Positions 25,857 through 35,105 of a DNA stretch of 64,000 nucleotides are shown here, piece after piece. The notes below the pieces were generated by a model. It saw only the letters and a list, made by a program, of their open reading frames with translations, was not told where the DNA came from and did not search any database. The stretch covers positions 2,542,001-2,606,000 of the forward strand of contig NZ_LT907988.1 in assembly GCF_900089455.2 (NCBI RefSeq). Reading direction: 5' to 3'. The stretch is from Orrella dioscoreae. Its GTDB lineage: Bacteria; Pseudomonadota; Gammaproteobacteria; Burkholderiales; Burkholderiaceae_B. Made by a program: the position numbers and the translations under genes. The stretch's first letter is position 1, and each line of letters starts with the position of its first letter.

Positions 25857-26705
25857 ATGATCGAACGCCGCCGCTGGCTGGATGTCTTCGCCCACGCCGT
25901 GCTCCTGGCAGGCCTGGCCGTGGTCGCCTTTCCGCTTTACGTGACCTTCGTGGCCTCCACGCAGACCGCGCAGGAGGTTGCCGCCGCGCCCATGTCGCTG
26001 CTGCCTGGCACGCATTTCATCGAGAACTACACCCAGGCGCTGCTTGCAGGCACGAGCGGCACGGCAAGTCCGCCCGTGGCACGCATGATGTGGGTCAGCC
26101 TGGTCACCGCGCTGGGCATCGCCATCGGCAAGATCGTCATCTCGCTGCTGTCGGCCTTCGCCGTCGTCTACTTCCGGTTCCCCTTGCGCCAGGTCTTCTT
26201 CTGGATGATCTTCGTGACGTTGATGCTGCCCGTGGAGGTCCGCATCGTGCCCACCTATGCCGTGGTGGCCAACCTGGGCCTGCTGAACACCTATGCGGGC
26301 CTGACCTTGCCGCTGGTGGCCTCGGCCACGGCCACCTTCCTGTTCCGGCAGTTCTTCATGACGGTGCCCGACGAACTGGTCGACGCCTCGCGCATCGACG
26401 GCGCCGGTCCCATGCGCTTCTTCCTCGACATCCTGCTGCCGCTGTCGCGCACCAGCATCGCGGCGCTCTTCGTCATCCAGTTCATCTATGGCTGGAACCA
26501 GTACCTCTGGCCGCTGCTGGCCACCACCCAGGAAGACATGTACCCCATCGTCATCGGCATCAAGCGGATGATCAGCGGCGGCGACGGCCTCACCGAGTGG
26601 AACATCGTCATGGCCACGGCCATCCTGGCCACGCTGCCGCCGGCGCTCGTCGTGGTCCTGATGCAGAAGTGGTTCGTCAAGGGCCTGGTGGACACGGAAA
26701 AATAA
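25857..26705 (+). CDS. ugpE: sn-Glycerol-3-phosphate ABC transporter permease UgpE
   Basis: The second permease of the Ugp system, 282 residues. The EAA-type loop is [15 protein letters not shown] near residue 180, and the C-terminal helix ends [14 protein letters not shown], the usual UgpE/MalG-like ending. It is 10 bases upstream of ugpC and translated from an ATG directly after ugpA. Confidence 0.95.
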   Translation: MIERRRWLDVFAHAVLLAGLAVVAFPLYVTFVASTQTAQEVAAAPMSLLPGTHFIENYTQALLAGTSGTASPPVARMMWVSLVTALGIAIGKIVISLLSAFAVVYFRFPLRQVFFWMIFVTLMLPVEVRIVPTYAVVANLGLLNTYAGLTLPLVASATATFLFRQFFMTVPDELVDASRIDGAGPMRFFLDILLPLSRTSIAALFVIQFIYGWNQYLWPLLATTQEDMYPIVIGIKRMISGGDGLTEWNIVMATAILATLPPALVVVLMQKWFVKGLVDTEK

Positions 26706-26715
26706 GAGACTCCTG

Positions 26716-27804
26716 ATGGCAAGCCTGAGTTTTCGCAAGACCAGCAAGACCTATCCGGGTGGCGTCACGGCCATCCACGGCGTCAACATGGAAATCGCCG
26801 ATGGCGAGTTCATCGTCATCGTCGGCCCCAGCGGCTGCGGCAAGTCCACGCTGCTGCGCATGGTGGCGGGCCTGGAAAGCGTGAGCGCTGGCGAGATCCT
26901 CATCGACGAGGAGGTCATCAACGAACTGGAGCCGGCCGAGCGCGACATCGCGATGGTGTTCCAGAACTATGCGCTTTATCCGCACATGTCCGTCTACGAC
27001 AACATGGCCTATGGCCTGCGCATCCGCGGCATGCGCCGCGACGCGATCCGCGAGCGCGTGGAGGCGGTGGCGCAAACCCTGGAACTGACGCCGCTGCTCA
27101 CGCGCCGGCCGCGCCACCTGTCGGGTGGGCAGCGCCAGCGGGTGGCCATGGGCCGCGCCATCGTGCGCGAGCCGCGCGTGTTCCTGTTCGATGAGCCGCT
27201 CTCCAACCTGGACGCCAAGCTGCGCGTGCAGATGCGCCTGGAAATCCAGAAGCTGCACCGGCGCCTGGCCACCACCAGCCTGTACGTCACGCACGACCAG
27301 GTCGAGGCCATGACGCTGGCCCAGCGCATGATCGTCATGAACCAGGGCCGCGTGGAACAGATCGGCACGCCCGCCGAGGTTTTCGAGCGTCCGGCGTCGA
27401 CTTTCGTCGCCAGCTTCATCGGCGCGCCGCCCATGAACCTCATGACCGTCCAGGTCGGCAGGCAGGGGGGCATCCAGACGCCCGACGGCATCCCGCTGCA
27501 CATCGCGCCAGGCGCGGTGCCGCAGGCCGTGCGCGGCCAGGAAGTCGTGCTGGGCACCCGGCCCGAGCACCTGGTCATGAACGGCCACGGCGTCGGCATG
27601 ACCGTCGAGATGGTGGAGACGCTGGGTTCCGAGCAACTGCTGCACGGCCATTTCGGCGCCACCCGTCTCGTCGTGCGCTGCAATACGCGGCTGACGGCCG
27701 AGGCGCAGAACCAGGTGGGCGACGTCGTGGAAATCGGCCTGGAGGATGGCCGCCACCCGCTGCACTGGTTCGACCTGCAATCAGGCCGGCGTATCGAGGC
27801 CTGA
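26716..27804 (+). CDS. ugpC: sn-Glycerol-3-phosphate ABC transporter ATP-binding protein UgpC
   Basis: A 362-residue MalK-type ATPase. Walker A is GPSGCGKST (near residue 37), signature [14 protein letters not shown], Walker [13 protein letters not shown]. The C-terminal ~110 residues form the regulatory OB/TOBE domain with GTRPEHL. It completes the importer and ends at a strong terminator. As MalK-type ATPases can serve several permeases, it is worth considering for CysTW, which has no ATPase gene of its own here. Confidence 0.95.
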   Translation: MASLSFRKTSKTYPGGVTAIHGVNMEIADGEFIVIVGPSGCGKSTLLRMVAGLESVSAGEILIDEEVINELEPAERDIAMVFQNYALYPHMSVYDNMAYGLRIRGMRRDAIRERVEAVAQTLELTPLLTRRPRHLSGGQRQRVAMGRAIVREPRVFLFDEPLSNLDAKLRVQMRLEIQKLHRRLATTSLYVTHDQVEAMTLAQRMIVMNQGRVEQIGTPAEVFERPASTFVASFIGAPPMNLMTVQVGRQGGIQTPDGIPLHIAPGAVPQAVRGQEVVLGTRPEHLVMNGHGVGMTVEMVETLGSEQLLHGHFGATRLVVRCNTRLTAEAQNQVGDVVEIGLEDGRHPLHWFDLQSGRRIEA

Positions 27805-27839
27805 GGTCGGCCGGGCGCCATGGCCCCGCCGGATGCGGC

Positions 27840-27886
27840 AAGGCCCCCGGGACACCGCCAGCGCGGCGGCATCCCGGGGGCCTTTT
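27840..27886. terminator. Bidirectional terminator between ugpC and the orphan Liv-type binding protein
   Basis: AAGGCCCCCGGGA pairs with TCCCGGGGGCCTT and is followed by TT on the plus strand, with AA on the other flank. It is a strong intrinsic terminator for ugpC and also suits the opposing gene. Confidence 0.8.
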
Positions 27887-27904
27887 CAGTTGACGTGCTG
27901 CGCC

Positions 27905-29020
27905 TTACTTGGCGACGGTCTTGCTGCCGTCCTTGTGCCAGGTGAAGACGTCGAACTCGAAGTTCTTCAGGTCGCCCTGCGGCGTCCATTCCACCTTGCC
28001 CACCGGCGTGTCGAAGCTGTTGGCGTGCAGGTACTTCGCCACCTTGACCGGATCGGTCGACTTCGCGCCCTTGATGCCGTCGGCGATGACCTGGGTGGCC
28101 GTGTAGGCCGTCATCTGGAAGGCGCCGGCGGGATTGCGCTTCTTGTCGGTGAAGGCCTTGGTCAGCGCGGCGTTGTCCGGGTTGGCCGAGAAATCGGCAG
28201 GCAGCGTGACCAGGAAGCCTTCCACGGCGTTGCCGGCGATGGCGTTGATGTCGGGGTTGCCCGTGCCTTCCGGCCCCATGAAGCGGGCCTTCAGGCCCTG
28301 CTCGGCGGCCTGGCGCAGCAGCAGGCCGGCTTCGGGGTGGTAGCCGCCGAAGTACACGAACTCGACGCCCGCGGACTTCAGCTTGGTGATGACGGCCGAA
28401 TAATCGCTGTCGCCGGCGTTGATGCCTTCGAACACCGGCACCTCGATCTTGGCTTCCTGCAGGGTGCTGCGCACGGCGGTGGCGATGCCCTGGCCATAGG
28501 ACTGCTTGTCGTGCAGCACGGCGACCTTGGCGGGCTTGATCTTGTCGATGATGTAGCGGGCGGCGGCCGGGCCCTGCTGGTCGTCGCGCCCGATGGTGCG
28601 GAAGATGAACTCGTGGTTCTTGCCGTCGGTCAGCGCGGGCGCGGTGGCCGAGGGGGTCACCATGACCACGCCCTCGTTGTTGTAGATGTCGGCGGCCGCG
28701 ATGGTGGCGCCCGAGCAGACGTGGCCCACCACGAAGCCGATGCCGTCGTTCACGACGCGGTTGGCGGCGACCGGGCCTTGCTTGGGTTCACAGCCGTCAT
28801 CGATCAGGACGACCTCGATCTTCTTGCCGTCGACCCCGCCGGCGGCGTTGATACGCTCGACAGCCGTGGAGACGCCTTCCTTGACCATGTCCCCATATTG
28901 CGTCAAAGCACCTGTCATGGGGCCGACGACGGCGATCTTGATGGCGTCGGCGTGGGCGGCGGACGCGAAGGTCATACCCAGTGCGACGGCCAGGGGCAGC
29001 AGGCGGTTCGCGATAGTCAT
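27905..29020 (-). CDS. Branched-chain amino acid-type ABC substrate-binding protein, orphan paralogue
   Basis: A 371-residue periplasmic binding protein with a signal peptide cut after ASAAHA near residue 24. It has the same landmarks as the LivJ-type protein at 14029-15144: IKIAVVGPMTGALTQYGD, YFGGYHPEAGLLLRQ and the C-terminal DLKNFEFDVFTWHKDG. The two clearly arose by duplication. No permease or ATPase gene adjoins it, so it probably feeds the LivHMGF membrane complex with a different ligand preference. It is expressed alone, from its own promoter in the gap to 29235. Confidence 0.9.
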   Translation of the reverse strand: MTIANRLLPLAVALGMTFASAAHADAIKIAVVGPMTGALTQYGDMVKEGVSTAVERINAAGGVDGKKIEVVLIDDGCEPKQGPVAANRVVNDGIGFVVGHVCSGATIAAADIYNNEGVVMVTPSATAPALTDGKNHEFIFRTIGRDDQQGPAAARYIIDKIKPAKVAVLHDKQSYGQGIATAVRSTLQEAKIEVPVFEGINAGDSDYSAVITKLKSAGVEFVYFGGYHPEAGLLLRQAAEQGLKARFMGPEGTGNPDINAIAGNAVEGFLVTLPADFSANPDNAALTKAFTDKKRNPAGAFQMTAYTATQVIADGIKGAKSTDPVKVAKYLHANSFDTPVGKVEWTPQGDLKNFEFDVFTWHKDGSKTVAK

Positions 29021-29234
29021 GAGAGGTCTCCTTGATGGGGAATAGGAATAATGCTGCCTTGCCTGTCCCCCGCGGGGCAGGCGGCCGGCCGCTCTGAGGT
29101 GGCCTAGCGGCAGAGGGGAAAGAATACACGATCACCCTTGGTGGCCTGGACCGCCTCCCATATTCCAAATTTCGTATATGCAAAGGGGAAATTATTAGTT
29201 TGGGTTAGGAAGACGCGGCGGCATCATCCTCTCC

Positions 29235-29840
29235 ATGCGATTCCAAGCGATCATCGTCCCCGGCTGGAAGAACTCCGGCCCCGAGCACTGGCAAAGCCGC
29301 TGGCAAGCCACACTGCCCCACGCCGTCCGGGTGACGCAGCACGACTGGGAAAACCCCGACCCCGCCCTGTGGACCGCCGCGGTGGCCCAGGCGGTGGACG
29401 CCGCCACCTGCCCCACCCTGCTGGTGGCGCACAGCCTCGGTTGCCTGGCCGCCGCGCGCCTGCCCGTGGCCTTGCGCACCCGGGTGGCGGGCGCCCTGCT
29501 GGTAGCCCCGGCCGACGTCGAGCGTCCCGACGCGCCGGACGTACTGCGCGCTTTCGGGCCGGTGCCCGACCAGCCCTTGCCCTTCCAGAGCGTCGTGGTG
29601 GCCAGCGACAACGATCCCTATTGCCGCCTGGAACGGGCCCGCGGTTTTGCCCACGCCTGGGGCAGCCGCCTGGTCGTGGTGCCACAGGCGGGCCACATCA
29701 ATACCGATTCCGGCCACGGCGACTGGCCGCAAGGCTTGAAGCTGCTGGCCGCGCTGCGCCGGCGCGCCCTGTGGCGCGTGACCCCGCCCGCCGAACGGAT
29801 TCCACCCATCCCCGAATCCACGGGCAGCCGCGCCAGCTGA
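29235..29840 (+). CDS. RBBP9/YdeN-family alpha/beta hydrolase
   Basis: A 201-residue serine hydrolase fold. The nucleophile elbow is AHSLGC near residue 65. The acid SDNDPYC near residue 133 and the histidine in QAGHINTDSGHGDWP near residue 155 complete the triad. Proteins of this family (YdeN, RBBP9) are small esterase-like enzymes of unclear substrate. It lies 77 bases ahead of sbp in the same direction, so it may be the first gene of a sulfate-uptake operon. A role there is not established. Confidence 0.82.
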   Translation: MRFQAIIVPGWKNSGPEHWQSRWQATLPHAVRVTQHDWENPDPALWTAAVAQAVDAATCPTLLVAHSLGCLAAARLPVALRTRVAGALLVAPADVERPDAPDVLRAFGPVPDQPLPFQSVVVASDNDPYCRLERARGFAHAWGSRLVVVPQAGHINTDSGHGDWPQGLKLLAALRRRALWRVTPPAERIPPIPESTGSRAS

Positions 29841-29917
29841 CGCACCACCCTTCCCCAGATCCTTTTCATCGTCTTGCCCTCCGCCTTCCGGCGGCTTCAC
29901 CTGGAAATACCGAGAAC

Positions 29918-30934
29918 ATGAAACTCCAACGCCTCCTGGCACTTGCCGCCACCACCGCCACCCTGGCCGCCGCCGCGCCCGCCGCCCTGGCCCAGCAGAC
30001 GCTGCTGAACACCTCGTACGACATCGCCCGCGAACTCTTCACCGAGATCAACCCGAAGTTCGTCGACCACTGGAAGAAGACGACCGGCGAAACCATCACC
30101 ATCGAGCAGTCCTTCGGCGGCACGTCCAAGCAGGCCCAGGCCATCCTGCAAGGCCTGAAGGCCGACACCGTCACCTTCAACCAGGTGCCCGACGTGGACA
30201 TCCTGGCCAACCGCGGCCTGGTCGCCAAGGACTGGCAGAAGCGCTTCCCCAACGCCAGCTCGCCCTACTACAGCACCATCGCCTTCCTGGTGCGCAAGGG
30301 CAATCCCAAGAACATCAAGACCTGGGATGACCTGGTCCGCGACGACGTGAAGGTCGTGTTCCCGAACCCCAAGACCTCCGGCAACGCCCGCTACACCTAC
30401 CTGGGCGCCTGGCTCTATGCCAACGAGAAGTTCAACGGCGATGAAGCCAAGGTCAAGGAATTCGTCGGCAAGCTGCTGCGCAACGTCGAGAGCTTCCCCA
30501 CGGGCGGCCGAGGCGCCACCGTCGCCTTCGCCCAGAACAACCAGGGCGATGCCGTGCTGACCTTCGAATCCGAGGTCAACAACATTGCCAAGGGCGACGA
30601 GTTCAAGGCCCAGGGCTTCGAAGTCGTGGTCCCGCCCGTCAGCGTGCTGGCCGAATTCCCGGTGGCCGTGGTCGACAAGGTCGTCGACGAGAAGAAGACC
30701 CGCAAGCTGGCCGAAGCCTTCCTGCAATACCAGTACTCGCCCGAGATCCAGGCGCTGCTGGCCGGCTACAACTACCGCGTCCACGACGCCGAGGTGGCGA
30801 AGGCCAACGAAGCCCGCTTCCCCAAGATCAAGCTCATCAACCCGCAGGCCGTGCTGGGTTCGTGGGATGACATCACCAAGAAGCACTTCGCGTCGGGTGG
30901 CGTGCTGGACGAGCTGCTGGCCAAGGGCCGCTAA
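29918..30934 (+). CDS. sbp: Sulfate/thiosulfate ABC transporter substrate-binding protein
   Basis: A 338-residue periplasmic sulfate-binding protein. The signal peptide ends after ALA near residue 25, and the mature part starts QTLLNTSYDIARELF. The anion-pocket stretches QSFGGTSKQ and NPKTSGNARYTYLGAW are conserved in Sbp/CysP. It delivers sulfate or thiosulfate to CysT-CysW. It is followed by a terminator-like hairpin before cysT. Confidence 0.95.
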   Translation: MKLQRLLALAATTATLAAAAPAALAQQTLLNTSYDIARELFTEINPKFVDHWKKTTGETITIEQSFGGTSKQAQAILQGLKADTVTFNQVPDVDILANRGLVAKDWQKRFPNASSPYYSTIAFLVRKGNPKNIKTWDDLVRDDVKVVFPNPKTSGNARYTYLGAWLYANEKFNGDEAKVKEFVGKLLRNVESFPTGGRGATVAFAQNNQGDAVLTFESEVNNIAKGDEFKAQGFEVVVPPVSVLAEFPVAVVDKVVDEKKTRKLAEAFLQYQYSPEIQALLAGYNYRVHDAEVAKANEARFPKIKLINPQAVLGSWDDITKKHFASGGVLDELLAKGR

Positions 30935-30981
30935 GCGGGTCGACCGCCCACCTCCTGCCCGCGGCGCGGGCGGGGCCGAAC

Positions 30982-31013
30982 GCCGGTTGTCCATCAGGGG
31001 CAACCGGCTTTTT
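30982..31013 (+). terminator. Intrinsic terminator/attenuator between sbp and cysT
   Basis: GCCGGTTG pairs with CAACCGGC and is directly followed by TTTTT, a classic terminator, yet it lies 19 bases before cysT. Read-through must be partial, giving more sbp than cysTW message. Confidence 0.7.
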
Positions 31014-31032
31014 CCCGTGTATCCTGCCGGCC

Positions 31033-31875
31033 ATGCCGAAATTCTTCACCCGTCACCCGACCCTGCCCGGCTTCGGCCTGAGCTTTGGCGTCAGCGTGCT
31101 CTTCCTGTCGCTGGTCATCCTGGTGCCGATCGCGGCCCTGTTCCTGTACGTCAGCGACATGACCTGGGCGCAATACTGGCGCGCCATCACCGATCCGCGC
31201 GTGCTGGCCAGCTACCGCGTGACGCTGACGGGGGCGGCCATCTCGACGTTCCTGGCCACGGTGATCGGCATGCTGCTGGCCTGGGTGCTGGTGCGCTACG
31301 CCTTCCCCGGCCGCCGCTTCCTGGATGCGCTGGTGGACCTGCCTTTCGCGCTGCCCACGGCCGTGGCCGGCCTGACGCTGTCGCTGCTGCTGTCGCCCGG
31401 CGGCTGGATCGGCCAGTGGCTGGCCCCCTTTGGCTGGAAGGTGGCCTATGCCTTCCCGGGCCTGGTCGTGGCCATGACCTTCACCAGCCTGCCCTTCGTC
31501 GTGCGCTCGGTGCAGCCGGTGCTGGCCGACCTGGGCACGGAATACGAGGAAGCCGCCCACACGCTGGGCGCCACCGACATGCAGACCATCTGGCGGGTGC
31601 TGCTGCCCGCGCTGGTGCCGGCCATCTTCACCGGCGCCTCGCAGGCCTTCATCCGCAGCCTGGGTGAGTTTGGCGCGGTCGTCATGATCGCCGGCAACAT
31701 GCCCTTCAAGACCGAGATCACCTCGCTGATGATCTTCGTGCGCCTGTCCGAATACGACTACCCGGCCGCCTCGGCCATCGCCAGCGTGGTGCTGATTGCC
31801 TCGCTGCTGCTGCTCTTCCTCCTGCAGGTGCTGCAGGGCCGCATGCTGCCGTGGCAGCGCGCCGGAGCGCTGTGA
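31033..31875 (+). CDS. cysT: Sulfate ABC transporter permease CysT (CysU)
   Basis: A 280-residue inner-membrane permease with six membrane helices. LPGFGLSFGVSVLFLSLVILVP is the CysT N-terminal helix. The ATPase-docking loop is EEAAHTLGATDMQTIWRVLLP near residue 174, followed by SLGEFGAVVMIAGN. It pairs with CysW, 43 bases downstream. Confidence 0.95.
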   Translation: MPKFFTRHPTLPGFGLSFGVSVLFLSLVILVPIAALFLYVSDMTWAQYWRAITDPRVLASYRVTLTGAAISTFLATVIGMLLAWVLVRYAFPGRRFLDALVDLPFALPTAVAGLTLSLLLSPGGWIGQWLAPFGWKVAYAFPGLVVAMTFTSLPFVVRSVQPVLADLGTEYEEAAHTLGATDMQTIWRVLLPALVPAIFTGASQAFIRSLGEFGAVVMIAGNMPFKTEITSLMIFVRLSEYDYPAASAIASVVLIASLLLLFLLQVLQGRMLPWQRAGAL

Positions 31876-31918
31876 TGATGATGCGCCGTCTTCCTGGATA
31901 CCCGCCGGAGCCATACGC

Positions 31919-32785
31919 ATGAGCGGCCCCACGCTTAACGTGCCCACCGGCCGCGCCGCCGGGCCGGGCCGCCCACGAGGCTGGCGCCAATGGACGCTGA
32001 TCGGCCTGGCCGTCACCGCCGCCTTCCTGCTGCTGGTGATGCCGCTGGCGCTCATCTTCGCCCGCGCCCTGTCGGGCGGCTGGGAGATGCTGATGGCGAA
32101 TCTGGCCGACAGCGACATGCAGCACGCCATCGGCCTTACCTTGCTGGCGGCGCTCATCACCGTGCCCATCAACGTCATCTTCGGCGTGCTGCTGGCCTGG
32201 TGCGTCACGCGCTACTCCTTCCGCGGGCGCAAGCTGCTGCTCACGCTCATCGACATTCCCTACGCCACCTCGCCGGTGGTGGCAGGCCTGTGCTACCTGG
32301 TGGTCTATGGCCTGGAAAGCACGGTGGGCGCGTGGTTCTATGCGCGCGACATCCAGCTGATGTTCGCGTGGCCCGGCATCATCATGGTGACGGTGTTCGT
32401 CACCTCGCCCTTCGTGGCGCGCATCCTGATTCCGCTGATGCAGGCGCAAGGCAGCGAAGAGGAATACGCCGCACTCACCCTGGGCGCAAGCGGCTGGCAG
32501 ATCTTCCGCCTCATCACGTTGCCCAACATCAAGTGGGGCCTGCTGTATGGCGTGGTCATCACCAATGCCCGAGCCGTGGGCGAGTTCGGCGCCGTCTCGG
32601 TCGTGTCGGGCGCCATCCGCGGCAAGACGCTGACCCTGCCGTTGCTCATCGAGCAGCTGAACGACGACAACAAGACGGTTGCGGCCTTTACCGCCGCGGC
32701 GCTGTTGGCCTGCATGGCGCTGGTCACGCTGGTGGTGAAGACCATCATGGAGCGCCGCCAGGAGCGGCTGGGGCTGCGCCACTGA
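31919..32785 (+). CDS. cysW: Sulfate ABC transporter permease CysW
   Basis: A 288-residue partner permease of CysT. Landmarks are LIDIPYATSPVVAGLCYLVVYG near residue 115 (core YATSPVVAGL), the docking loop EEYAALTLGASGWQIFRLITLP, and AVGEFGAVSVVSGAIRG. The start at 31919 follows GCCGGAG. A terminator follows immediately and no cysA ATPase gene is present, which is unusual for sbp-cysTWA operons. Confidence 0.95.
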   Translation: MSGPTLNVPTGRAAGPGRPRGWRQWTLIGLAVTAAFLLLVMPLALIFARALSGGWEMLMANLADSDMQHAIGLTLLAALITVPINVIFGVLLAWCVTRYSFRGRKLLLTLIDIPYATSPVVAGLCYLVVYGLESTVGAWFYARDIQLMFAWPGIIMVTVFVTSPFVARILIPLMQAQGSEEEYAALTLGASGWQIFRLITLPNIKWGLLYGVVITNARAVGEFGAVSVVSGAIRGKTLTLPLLIEQLNDDNKTVAAFTAAALLACMALVTLVVKTIMERRQERLGLRH

Positions 32786-32810
32786 GGGCGTTGGCGGATC
32801 GCACGGCAAG

Positions 32811-32838
32811 GGGCGCTTTCATCAAGCGCCCTTTTCTT
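32811..32838 (+). terminator. Terminator behind cysW
   Basis: GGGCGCTT pairs with AAGCGCCC and is followed by TTTTCTTT, ending one base before the stop codon of the opposing Ada-AlkA gene. It closes the sulfate operon directly after cysW. Confidence 0.8.
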
Positions 32839-34329
32839 TCATACCGTCCACAGGTATTGCGCCGCGTAGGCGCGCCAAGGCCGCCAGCGCTCGGCGTGCG
32901 CCAGCAGCATCTTCGCGGTCCAGGCCTGCCCGTCCAGCTTTTCCATCGCACGGATGAGCCCGATGTCCGCTGCCGGAAACGCATCCGGCTCGCGCAACTG
33001 CCGCAGCGCGATGTATTGCGCCGTCCACTCGCCGATGCCCTTGATCTCCCGTAGCCGCGCCACGGCGGCCTCCAGGCTGCCTTGCGGCGCGAACGCCTGG
33101 GGATCCGCCAGTGCCGCCGCGGCCACCGCCGACAGCGTGGCCGCCCGGCTGCCCGGCATGCCCAGCGAGGCCAACTGCGCGGGGGCCAGCACCTCGGGCA
33201 GCGGAAACACGTGCGTGAGACCGTCTTCCGCTTGCGCCATCGGCGCGCCATATCCCTGCACGAGCTTGGCACCCAGCCTGACCGCACCGGCCACGGTGAT
33301 CTGCTGGCCCAGCACGGCACGCATGGCCAGTTCGAAGCCATCCCAGGCGCCGGGCAGGCGCAGTCCTGGCCGCGCCTGCACCAGCGGGGCCAGCAAAGGG
33401 TCCTGCGATAACTGCGCGCCGATCGCCAGGGGATCGCTGGCCAGGTCGAACACGCGCCGCAGCCTGGCGATGATCACGGGCAAGGCATCCAGCGCCGGGA
33501 AGCGCACGGTGACCCGCAAGGCGCTGTCGCCGCCGGGTTCGACCCGTACCGTGCCGTGCACCCCATCCAGGCAGATGCTGCGTGCATAGTGGGTGTCGCC
33601 CGCCACCTCCATGCCGGCGATTGCCCGCACCCGCAGGAAATGCAGCATGGCCGGCCAGTCGTAAGGCGGCCGGTAGCGCAGCAACAGGGAGATCTCGCCA
33701 CGCGGCCCGGCGGGCACCTCGGGCTTGCCGGAGCGGCGCAGCGCGCTGGGCGGACGGTCGAACAGCGCCTGGAAGCTCTCGTTGAAGCGGCGGATGCTGC
33801 CGAAGCCGGCCGCGAAGGCGATCTCGGCCATCGGCAGCTGGGTTTCGTGGATCAATTGCTTGGCCAGCAGCACGCGGCGCGTCTGCGCGACCGCAACCGG
33901 CGACGCGCCGACCTGCGCGCGGAAATGCCGGCGCAGCTGCCTGTCGCTGACGCCGAGCCGGGCGGCCAGCGTGTCCAGGCTGCCTTCGTCCAGCGCGCCA
34001 TGCTCGATCAGGCTCAGCGCGCGCGCCACGATGGCGGCGCCGGCGGGATCCCCGCTGGCCCGGTCGCCCAGGGGGCCGCCCACCGCAGCGGCCAATTGCG
34101 GCGCCGTTTCCGGTCGGCAGCGCAGGCAGGGATGGAAGCCCGCTTCCTGTGCGGCGGCGGCCGTGGGAAAGAACATGACGTTGCGCGACAGCGGGGTGCG
34201 GGCGGGACAGACCGGGCGGCAATAGATGCCGGTGGTCTTCACCGCGGTGAAGAACTGCCCGTCGTAGCGGGCGTCGCGCGCCGAGACAGCGCGGTAGCAG
34301 GCGTCGTGGTCAAGGTCCATGGTGCCCAT
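32839..34329 (-). CDS. Ada-type methyl-sensing AraC regulator fused to AlkA DNA-3-methyladenine glycosylase
   Basis: A 496-residue fusion. Residues ~5-85: Ada zinc/methyl-accepting domain with CRPVC and CLRC. Residues ~95-205: AraC-type helix-turn-helix. Residues ~210-490: AlkA N-terminal domain and HhH-GPD glycosylase with the hairpin LREIKGIGEWTAQYIALR and the catalytic aspartate in PAADIGL. It should sense methyl phosphotriesters, switch on its own and neighbouring genes, and excise alkylated bases. The O6-methylguanine transferase domain of E. coli Ada is absent but encoded separately by the divergent ogt. ATGs at 34329 and 34320 are both possible. Confidence 0.92.
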   Translation of the reverse strand: MGTMDLDHDACYRAVSARDARYDGQFFTAVKTTGIYCRPVCPARTPLSRNVMFFPTAAAAQEAGFHPCLRCRPETAPQLAAAVGGPLGDRASGDPAGAAIVARALSLIEHGALDEGSLDTLAARLGVSDRQLRRHFRAQVGASPVAVAQTRRVLLAKQLIHETQLPMAEIAFAAGFGSIRRFNESFQALFDRPPSALRRSGKPEVPAGPRGEISLLLRYRPPYDWPAMLHFLRVRAIAGMEVAGDTHYARSICLDGVHGTVRVEPGGDSALRVTVRFPALDALPVIIARLRRVFDLASDPLAIGAQLSQDPLLAPLVQARPGLRLPGAWDGFELAMRAVLGQQITVAGAVRLGAKLVQGYGAPMAQAEDGLTHVFPLPEVLAPAQLASLGMPGSRAATLSAVAAAALADPQAFAPQGSLEAAVARLREIKGIGEWTAQYIALRQLREPDAFPAADIGLIRAMEKLDGQAWTAKMLLAHAERWRPWRAYAAQYLWTV

Positions 34330-34340
34330 GCTAACGCTGG

Positions 34341-34406
34341 CCGAAACCGCCTGCTAGCGGTTTTCGGACACCGATGCAGGCCCCACATGCCTGTCCGGAA
34401 ACCGCC
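34341..34406. promoter_or_regulatory. Repeated GAAACCGCC motifs in the ada-alkA / ogt divergent promoter region
   Basis: CCGAAACCGC and GCGGTTTTCGG form an imperfect dyad at 34341-34367. The same core recurs directly as CCGGAAACCGCC at 34395-34406. Repeats in the 131-base gap between an Ada-type activator and ogt are natural candidates for Ada-binding sites in this organism. They do not match the E. coli ada box closely. Confidence 0.4.
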
Positions 34407-34460
34407 AGCGGCGCCGGTCTGACGGCATTACAGTGGCAACTGGCTTATCGGAGACCCACC

Positions 34461-35006
34461 ATGTCCGAGCTCACTTTCCTGCTCGATCGCTTCCACACTC
34501 CCCTGGGTGAAATGCTGCTGCTCATCGACGAGTCCGGGCAACTGCGTGCGCTGGACTGGCACGACTACGAAGATCGCATGCACCGCCTGCTGCGGCGGCA
34601 ATATCCGCGGCAGGCCGTCGTGGTCCGCGAGCGCGCCTCGCCTTCCCCGGTCCGGCTATCGCTGCAGCAGTACTTTGAAGGTGACCTGGCGGCGCTCACT
34701 CGCATTCCCGTCGCGACCGGGGGCACGGCATTCCAGCGCGCCGTCTGGGCTGCCCTGCGCGACATTCCCGCAGGCGAAACCCGCAGCTATGGAGAATTGG
34801 CCCGCGAGATCGGCCGGCCCCAGGCCGTCCGCGCGGTGGGCCTGGCCAATGGCGCGAATCCTGTCGGCGTGGTGGTGCCCTGCCACCGCGTGATTGGCGC
34901 CAACCGCTCCCTCACCGGCTATGCCGGCGGGCTGGCGCGCAAGCGCTGGCTGCTGGCGCACGAGGCCGGCTGGCGGGCACGCGGCCAGGCGATGCGCGCG
35001 GCATGA
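34461..35006 (+). CDS. ogt: Methylated-DNA--protein-cysteine S-methyltransferase
   Basis: A 181-residue suicide repair protein that removes methyl groups from O6-methylguanine. The acceptor cysteine is in VPCHRVIG near residue 140, followed by GYAGGLARKRWLL. The helix-turn-helix segment RSYGELAREIGRPQAVRAVG precedes it. It diverges from the Ada-AlkA fusion, so the two likely form an adaptive-response pair. The start at 34461 has CGGAGA upstream; the longer in-frame ATG at 34374 lies in the operator-like region. Confidence 0.94.
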   Translation: MSELTFLLDRFHTPLGEMLLLIDESGQLRALDWHDYEDRMHRLLRRQYPRQAVVVRERASPSPVRLSLQQYFEGDLAALTRIPVATGGTAFQRAVWAALRDIPAGETRSYGELAREIGRPQAVRAVGLANGANPVGVVVPCHRVIGANRSLTGYAGGLARKRWLLAHEAGWRARGQAMRAA

Positions 35007-35045
35007 AAAAACCGCCCGGGGCAGCATGCCCCAAGGCGGTTTTTC
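35006..35045. terminator. Bidirectional terminator between ogt and dps
   Basis: AAAAACCGCC pairs with GGCGGTTTTT with an inner GGGGCA/TGCCCC stem. A- and T-runs on both sides allow termination in both directions. Confidence 0.85.
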
Positions 35046-35105
35046 CCGGCGCGACAAGCGCGCCGGCACGATCGGGCCGCAACGCGGCGGCCCGGACCGG
35101 CAGGA

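Noticed and set aside
23432-25858. 808-residue open frame antisense to ugpB and ugpA
   Set aside because: Histidine/aspartate/glutamine-rich shadow of two real genes, spanning their intergenic hairpins without any functional motif.
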